The translations under genes and the position numbers were made by a program. Positions 54,580-58,095 of a DNA stretch of 58,095 bases are shown piece after piece (positions within the stretch are counted from its first letter, which is position 1; each line of letters begins with the position of its first letter). The notes under the pieces were generated by a model, which saw nothing but the letters and a program-made list of their open reading frames with translations, did no database searches and was not told the DNA's origin. The stretch lies in the NCBI RefSeq assembly GCF_016428915.1, contig NZ_JAELTP010000025.1, forward strand, positions 1 to 58,095, written 5' to 3'. Source of the stretch: Pandoraea sp. ASV26. Its GTDB lineage: Bacteria > Pseudomonadota > Gammaproteobacteria > Burkholderiales > Burkholderiaceae.

Positions 54580-55563
54580 GTGCATCTGCTGAGTGCCACC
54601 GCGGGCCTCGTGCTTGTGAATGGCGTGAGCTATGGCTTGCTGCTGTTCATGCTGTCGAGCGGCCTCACGCTGATTTTCAGCATGCTGGGCGTGCTGAACT
54701 TCGCGCACGCCAGCTTCTACATGCTGGGGGCGTATTTTGCTTACGCGTTGTCGTCGGCCGTCGGCTTCTGGCCGGCATTGGTCGCTGCGCCGCTGATCGT
54801 TGGCGTGGCGGGTGCCGTCTTCGAGCGCGGCGTATTGCGGCGACTGCGCTCGCGGGGTGCGCTGGCAGAGCTGCTCGCGACCTTCGGACTGGCCTATATC
54901 GTCGTGGAACTGGTGCAACTCGCCTGGGGGCGCGGTCCGGTCGATTACGGCGTGCCCGCAGTCATGGAAGGCGTGCTCGTTCAGGTGGCCGGCATCGCGG
55001 TGCCTGCGTACCGGCTGTTTCTGATGGGGCTCGCGTGTGCGATTGCCCTGCTGGTGTGGGTGGCCTTTCGTGCGACGCGGGCGGGGCTGATCTTGCAAGC
55101 CGCGCTGTCGCAACCGGCGATGACGCAGGCGCTCGGTTATAACGTGCCTGCGCTTTACACCGGGGTGTTCGCGTGCGGGGCGGCGCTGGCGGCACTCGCC
55201 GGAGCGGCGGGGGGCAATGTGCTGGTGACGGAGCCGGGCATGGCGGCGACGGTCGGCAGCGTCGTGTTCGTGGTGGTGGTCGTCGGTGGACTCGGTTCAC
55301 TCGGCGGTGCGTTTGCCGCGTCCCTGCTGATAGGTTTGCTACAGACGTGGGCGGTGACGAGCGATGCCAGCCTCGCGCAATGGTGGCCGCAAAGTGCTGC
55401 GGGCGCCGAGCGCGCGACGGGGGCATGGGGCGCGCTCGGGGCGGCCGTTTCTCCGATCTCGCACCTGAGCGTTGCGCAAATCGCGCCCGCGGTGCCGTAT
55501 CTGCTGATGGTGGCGGTGCTGCTTTGGCGTCCGCGCGGGCTTTTCGGCGTTCGGGAGGGGTAA
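54580..55563 (+). CDS. livH: Branched-chain amino acid type ABC permease LivH
   Basis: A 327-residue inner-membrane permease with about eight hydrophobic segments. VLNFAHASFYMLGAYFAY near the N-terminus is the LivH hallmark, and VVVVGGLGSLGGAFAASLLIGL is the coupling region. The start codon is GTG with AAGGAG 5 nt upstream. First gene of a tight livHMGF set (livM begins 6 bp after). Substrate could be branched amino acids, amides or other small acids; the binding protein is not in the window. Confidence 0.93.
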   Translation: MHLLSATAGLVLVNGVSYGLLLFMLSSGLTLIFSMLGVLNFAHASFYMLGAYFAYALSSAVGFWPALVAAPLIVGVAGAVFERGVLRRLRSRGALAELLATFGLAYIVVELVQLAWGRGPVDYGVPAVMEGVLVQVAGIAVPAYRLFLMGLACAIALLVWVAFRATRAGLILQAALSQPAMTQALGYNVPALYTGVFACGAALAALAGAAGGNVLVTEPGMAATVGSVVFVVVVVGGLGSLGGAFAASLLIGLLQTWAVTSDASLAQWWPQSAAGAERATGAWGALGAAVSPISHLSVAQIAPAVPYLLMVAVLLWRPRGLFGVREG

Positions 55564-55569
55564 GGGGTC

Positions 55570-56850
55570 ATGGACGACGTCATCGTCAGTTCGCCAGCGG
55601 CCATGCCGGTCTCGTGGCGCCGCAGGGCGGGTGCGTGGGTGGCCTTCGCGGTCTTCCTCTGCCTCGCGCCGTGGTGCTTCCCGTCAGACACTGCGCTGAC
55701 CCTGATGACGCAGATGGGCACTGCGGCGATCCTCGCCTTGTCATTCAATCTTCTGCTCGGCTCTACGGGGTTACTGAGTTTTTGCCATGCGACGTATGCG
55801 GGCATCGGCGCATACGCCGGCGTGTGGTGCATGAATCGCATCGGGGCTCAGGGGCTGCCGGTATCGATGGCCCTCGTACCGTTGGCCGGTGCGGTTGCCG
55901 GTGCGGTTGCCGGCGCCACACTGGGGTATGTCACAACGCGTCGTGCCGGTATGACATTCGCGATGATTACGCTAGGCGTGGCGGAGCTTGTCTGGGTGAT
56001 GGCCGCGATGCTGCCCGAGTGGTTCGGCGGTGAGCGCGGCATTCCGACAGACCGGACACTGGGGGCCGCGTGGTTCGGGGTAACGTTCTCGACACAGCGC
56101 GAGGTCTATGGGCTCGTGGCGGTCTGGCTGTTCGTTTGCTCCGCTCTGATGTACGGCGTGACGCGCACGCCGCTCGGGTTTCTGGCGCGCGCCGTGCGCG
56201 ACAACGCGGTGCGTGTTGCCTTCCTTGGGCAAGCGCCTGCGGCGGTGCGCTACCGCATGCAGATCATTGCCGCAGCCTTTGCCGGCGTGGCGGGCGCGCT
56301 GGGTGCAGTGAATTTCGAACTGGTCAGTGCCGACACCTTCAGTCTGGAGCGCTCGGGTATCGTGCTCGTCTTCACGGTGCTTGGCGGCACGGCGTATTTC
56401 GCTGGCCCGATGCTGGGCGCTGTCGTCGGCGTGTTCGCGACGGTCGTGCTGGCGACAATGACACGGGCTTGGCAGCTCTATCTCGGGTTGGGATTTCTTG
56501 CCGTCGTGGTATTCGCACCGGGCGGCATCGCCGGATGGGTCGCGGCGCATGTGCGCGCGTGGCGAGGCGGCATGATGGGCATGCTGTGGAAGCCTTACAC
56601 GGCGGCCTGTATTGGCTTGGCGCTGTTCGGCGCCGGGCTTGTCGCCATCGTAGAAATGACCTACGGCGCGCGTCTCGCGAGTGACTCGGGGTTGGCGATG
56701 GCGCAGGGGGCGAGCGCGAGCGCCGAGGCATGGAGATGGGCGGCAGCGGTCGTGGGTGCCATGGCGGGGCTGGCGATCCTTACGTTCGCGGGACGTCGTT
56801 TGCAGCGTAAGGCGGCCAGCGTGGGACTCACCACGGAGGACCGGCGATGA
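55570..56850 (+). CDS. livM: Branched-chain amino acid type ABC permease LivM, C-terminally extended
   Basis: A 426-residue permease. Typical features are LSFNLLLGSTGLLSFCHATYAGIGAYAG and VLGGTAYFAGPMLGAVVGVFA. After the normal end (VVFAPGGIAGWV, near residue 320) about 100 more residues follow with two further hydrophobic segments (ACIGLALFGAGLVAIVEM and AAAVVGAMAGLAILTF). Similar tails occur in some Burkholderiales LivM-like proteins, as I recall. The stop overlaps the livG start (ATGA). Confidence 0.9.
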   Translation: MDDVIVSSPAAMPVSWRRRAGAWVAFAVFLCLAPWCFPSDTALTLMTQMGTAAILALSFNLLLGSTGLLSFCHATYAGIGAYAGVWCMNRIGAQGLPVSMALVPLAGAVAGAVAGATLGYVTTRRAGMTFAMITLGVAELVWVMAAMLPEWFGGERGIPTDRTLGAAWFGVTFSTQREVYGLVAVWLFVCSALMYGVTRTPLGFLARAVRDNAVRVAFLGQAPAAVRYRMQIIAAAFAGVAGALGAVNFELVSADTFSLERSGIVLVFTVLGGTAYFAGPMLGAVVGVFATVVLATMTRAWQLYLGLGFLAVVVFAPGGIAGWVAAHVRAWRGGMMGMLWKPYTAACIGLALFGAGLVAIVEMTYGARLASDSGLAMAQGASASAEAWRWAAAVVGAMAGLAILTFAGRRLQRKAASVGLTTEDRR

Positions 56851-57665
56851 GCCCGGCCGAGAAGCTCGCATCTTCGTCCGATCCGGCGCTTAGCGTGAGG
56901 GGGGTGCGCAAATCGTTCGGACGAACGCAGGTGTTGCGCGGCGTCGACCTGACGCTTGCGCCCGGTGAGCGGCTTGCAATCATCGGCCCCAACGGTGCAG
57001 GCAAAAGTACCTTGTTCGACGTCATCACCGGCCGCACGCGTCCTGACGAGGGGCGTGTCCTGATGAACGCGCGCGATGTCACCGGCCGCGCGCCGCACGT
57101 CATCAGCCGGCTTGGCCTGTCGCGGAGTTTCCAGACGTCTCAGTTGTTTGGCCAGATGAGCGTCATCGATCATCTGCGTTGTGCCGGGCTTTGGCCGGCC
57201 GGCCATCGCTATACGTTCTGGCGGCGCATGCGTGGGCTGGACGACGTGACCCGGCGCAGCGAGGTTTGGCTGGCGCGTCTCGGGCTGGAGGCGCGGCGCG
57301 ACGTGCCGGCGGGGGCCCTCAGCTATGCGGAGCAGCGCGTGCTTGAGATCGGTTTGTGCGCGGCGGCAGCGGGCAGCGTCATGTTGCTCGACGAGCCGAC
57401 GGCGGGCATGAGTCAGTCCGAGTCTGCCCGGATGGTGGCGCTCATCGCCGAACTCAGCCGGGGACGCTCGCTGCTGATGATCGAGCACGACATGCAAGTG
57501 GTCTTCTCGTTGGCTGACCGGATCGCCGTATTGGCGCGCGGCGCGATCATCGCGTGCGATACCCCTGCGCGAATTCGGGAGCATCCCGACGTACGTACCG
57601 CCTATCTGGGCGACTACGCGGATGCCTTCGACGGGGCATATCCAGGGCAGGCACGCGATGCTTGA
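56847..57665 (+). CDS. livG: Branched-chain amino acid type ABC ATPase LivG
   Basis: A 272-residue ATPase with an intact Walker A GPNGAGKST, Q-loop region SRSFQTSQLF, signature ALSYAEQRVLEIG (degenerate, as is usual in LivG), Walker B VMLLDEPTAGM and H-loop IEHDM. Four bases overlap livM and eight overlap livF, so the set is translationally coupled. It should pair with LivF as a heterodimer. Confidence 0.94.
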   Translation: MSPAEKLASSSDPALSVRGVRKSFGRTQVLRGVDLTLAPGERLAIIGPNGAGKSTLFDVITGRTRPDEGRVLMNARDVTGRAPHVISRLGLSRSFQTSQLFGQMSVIDHLRCAGLWPAGHRYTFWRRMRGLDDVTRRSEVWLARLGLEARRDVPAGALSYAEQRVLEIGLCAAAAGSVMLLDEPTAGMSQSESARMVALIAELSRGRSLLMIEHDMQVVFSLADRIAVLARGAIIACDTPARIREHPDVRTAYLGDYADAFDGAYPGQARDA

Positions 57666-58095
57666 ATTGATCGACCTCAAGGCCGGATACGGGGGAAGCC
57701 GTGTGCTGCACGGTGTGACAATGCGCGTTGCGCCGGGAGAGATCGTCGCTGTCCTCGGGCGCAACGGTGCGGGGCGCTCCACACTGGCTCGCGCGATCAT
57801 GGGGCAGTTGCCGCGTGAGGGCGATATTCGCTGGCACGGGCAATCGCTGATTTCGCTTGCGCCCCATGAGATCGCGCGATTGGGCATTGGCTACGTGCCG
57901 GAAACGCGAGATGTTTTCGGACCGCTCAGCGTCACGCAGAACCTCTTGCTGGGTCAGCGAGCCAGAAAGGCAAGGGGAGTGCCGCAATCGTCCGGCATCG
58001 ACCGGACACTCACGCTCGCCGAGGCTTTCGAGCGCTTTGAGGAACTGGCGCCACGCCGCGACGCGCCTGCCGCGTCACTGTCCGGTGGTGAGCAA
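57658..58095 (+). CDS. livF: Branched-chain amino acid type ABC ATPase LivF (partial, Walker A Lys replaced by Arg)
   Basis: The gene runs off the window end after 146 codons, at the signature SLSGGEQ. It starts MLELIDLKAGYGGSRVLHGV. Walker A reads GRNGAGRST, with Arg at position 40 where ATPases have Lys; codon CGC is clear and the frame is open on both sides. The Q-loop region YVPETRDVFGPLSVTQNLLLG is normal for LivF. The other ATPase of the pair, LivG, keeps its Lys. Confidence 0.93.
   Translation, partial: MLELIDLKAGYGGSRVLHGVTMRVAPGEIVAVLGRNGAGRSTLARAIMGQLPREGDIRWHGQSLISLAPHEIARLGIGYVPETRDVFGPLSVTQNLLLGQRARKARGVPQSSGIDRTLTLAEAFERFEELAPRRDAPAASLSGGEQ

Overview
The window is a contiguous, gene-dense piece of a high-GC betaproteobacterial chromosome. 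The gene content and order point to Burkholderiaceae, and Pandoraea or a close relative is my best guess: tandem cphA genes, minCDE, tig-clpP-clpX-lon-hupB-tRNA-tRNA-ppiD, pgi, purL, and msrB/yciB/bolA/ppiC. No species marker is present, so this is inference. I see no insertion sequence, prophage, integrase or CRISPR array. The window opens 10 bases after a stop codon and closes inside livF.

Layout. (1) 1-8.6 kb is a cyanophycin locus. Two paralogous cyanophycin synthetases lie on the minus strand. Diverging from them are an ABC exporter with an unusual N-terminal domain plus zinc ribbon, and a DUF1854 protein. (2) 8.7-9.7 kb is rdgC. (3) 9.7-13.9 kb holds three short-chain dehydrogenases with a TetR and a LysR regulator, including two candidate TetR operators. 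(4) 14.1-14.6 kb has a 49-residue membrane peptide gene and a 62-residue hypothetical. (5) 14.9-16.8 kb is minCDE. (6) 17-27.3 kb, minus strand, is a fatty-acid degradation block: TetR, acyl-CoA dehydrogenase, long FabG, MaoC hydratase, thiolase, FadD and a DUF1571 protein. Start and stop codons overlap between fabG, maoC and the thiolase. (7) 27.8-36.9 kb is the protein quality-control block: tig, clpP, clpX, lon, hupB, tRNA-Val, tRNA-Asp and ppiD. (8) 36.9-43.5 kb holds a GDSL esterase divergent from an orphan LolD/YbbA-type ATPase, then pgi, nnr and dadA. (9) 43.8-47.8 kb is purL. (10) 47.9-52.4 kb, minus strand, holds ppiC-like, bolA, yciB, a ygiW-like gene, msrB and selO. (11) 52.7-58.1 kb is an acyl-CoA ligase followed by livHMGF; livF is cut by the window end.

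Functional picture. Most of the window is housekeeping: division-site placement, proteolysis, purine synthesis, glycolysis and metabolite repair. Accessory metabolism sits between these blocks: nitrogen storage as cyanophycin, fatty-acid oxidation through an apparently R-stereospecific hydratase/ketoreductase pair, SDR redox enzymes, and uptake of an unknown amino or organic acid. The most interesting unit is the cyanophycin locus. Only one of the two synthetases keeps the HxxEH motif of the N-terminal, metallopeptidase-like primer-making site. The neighbouring exporter and DUF1854 protein have no settled role that I know of.
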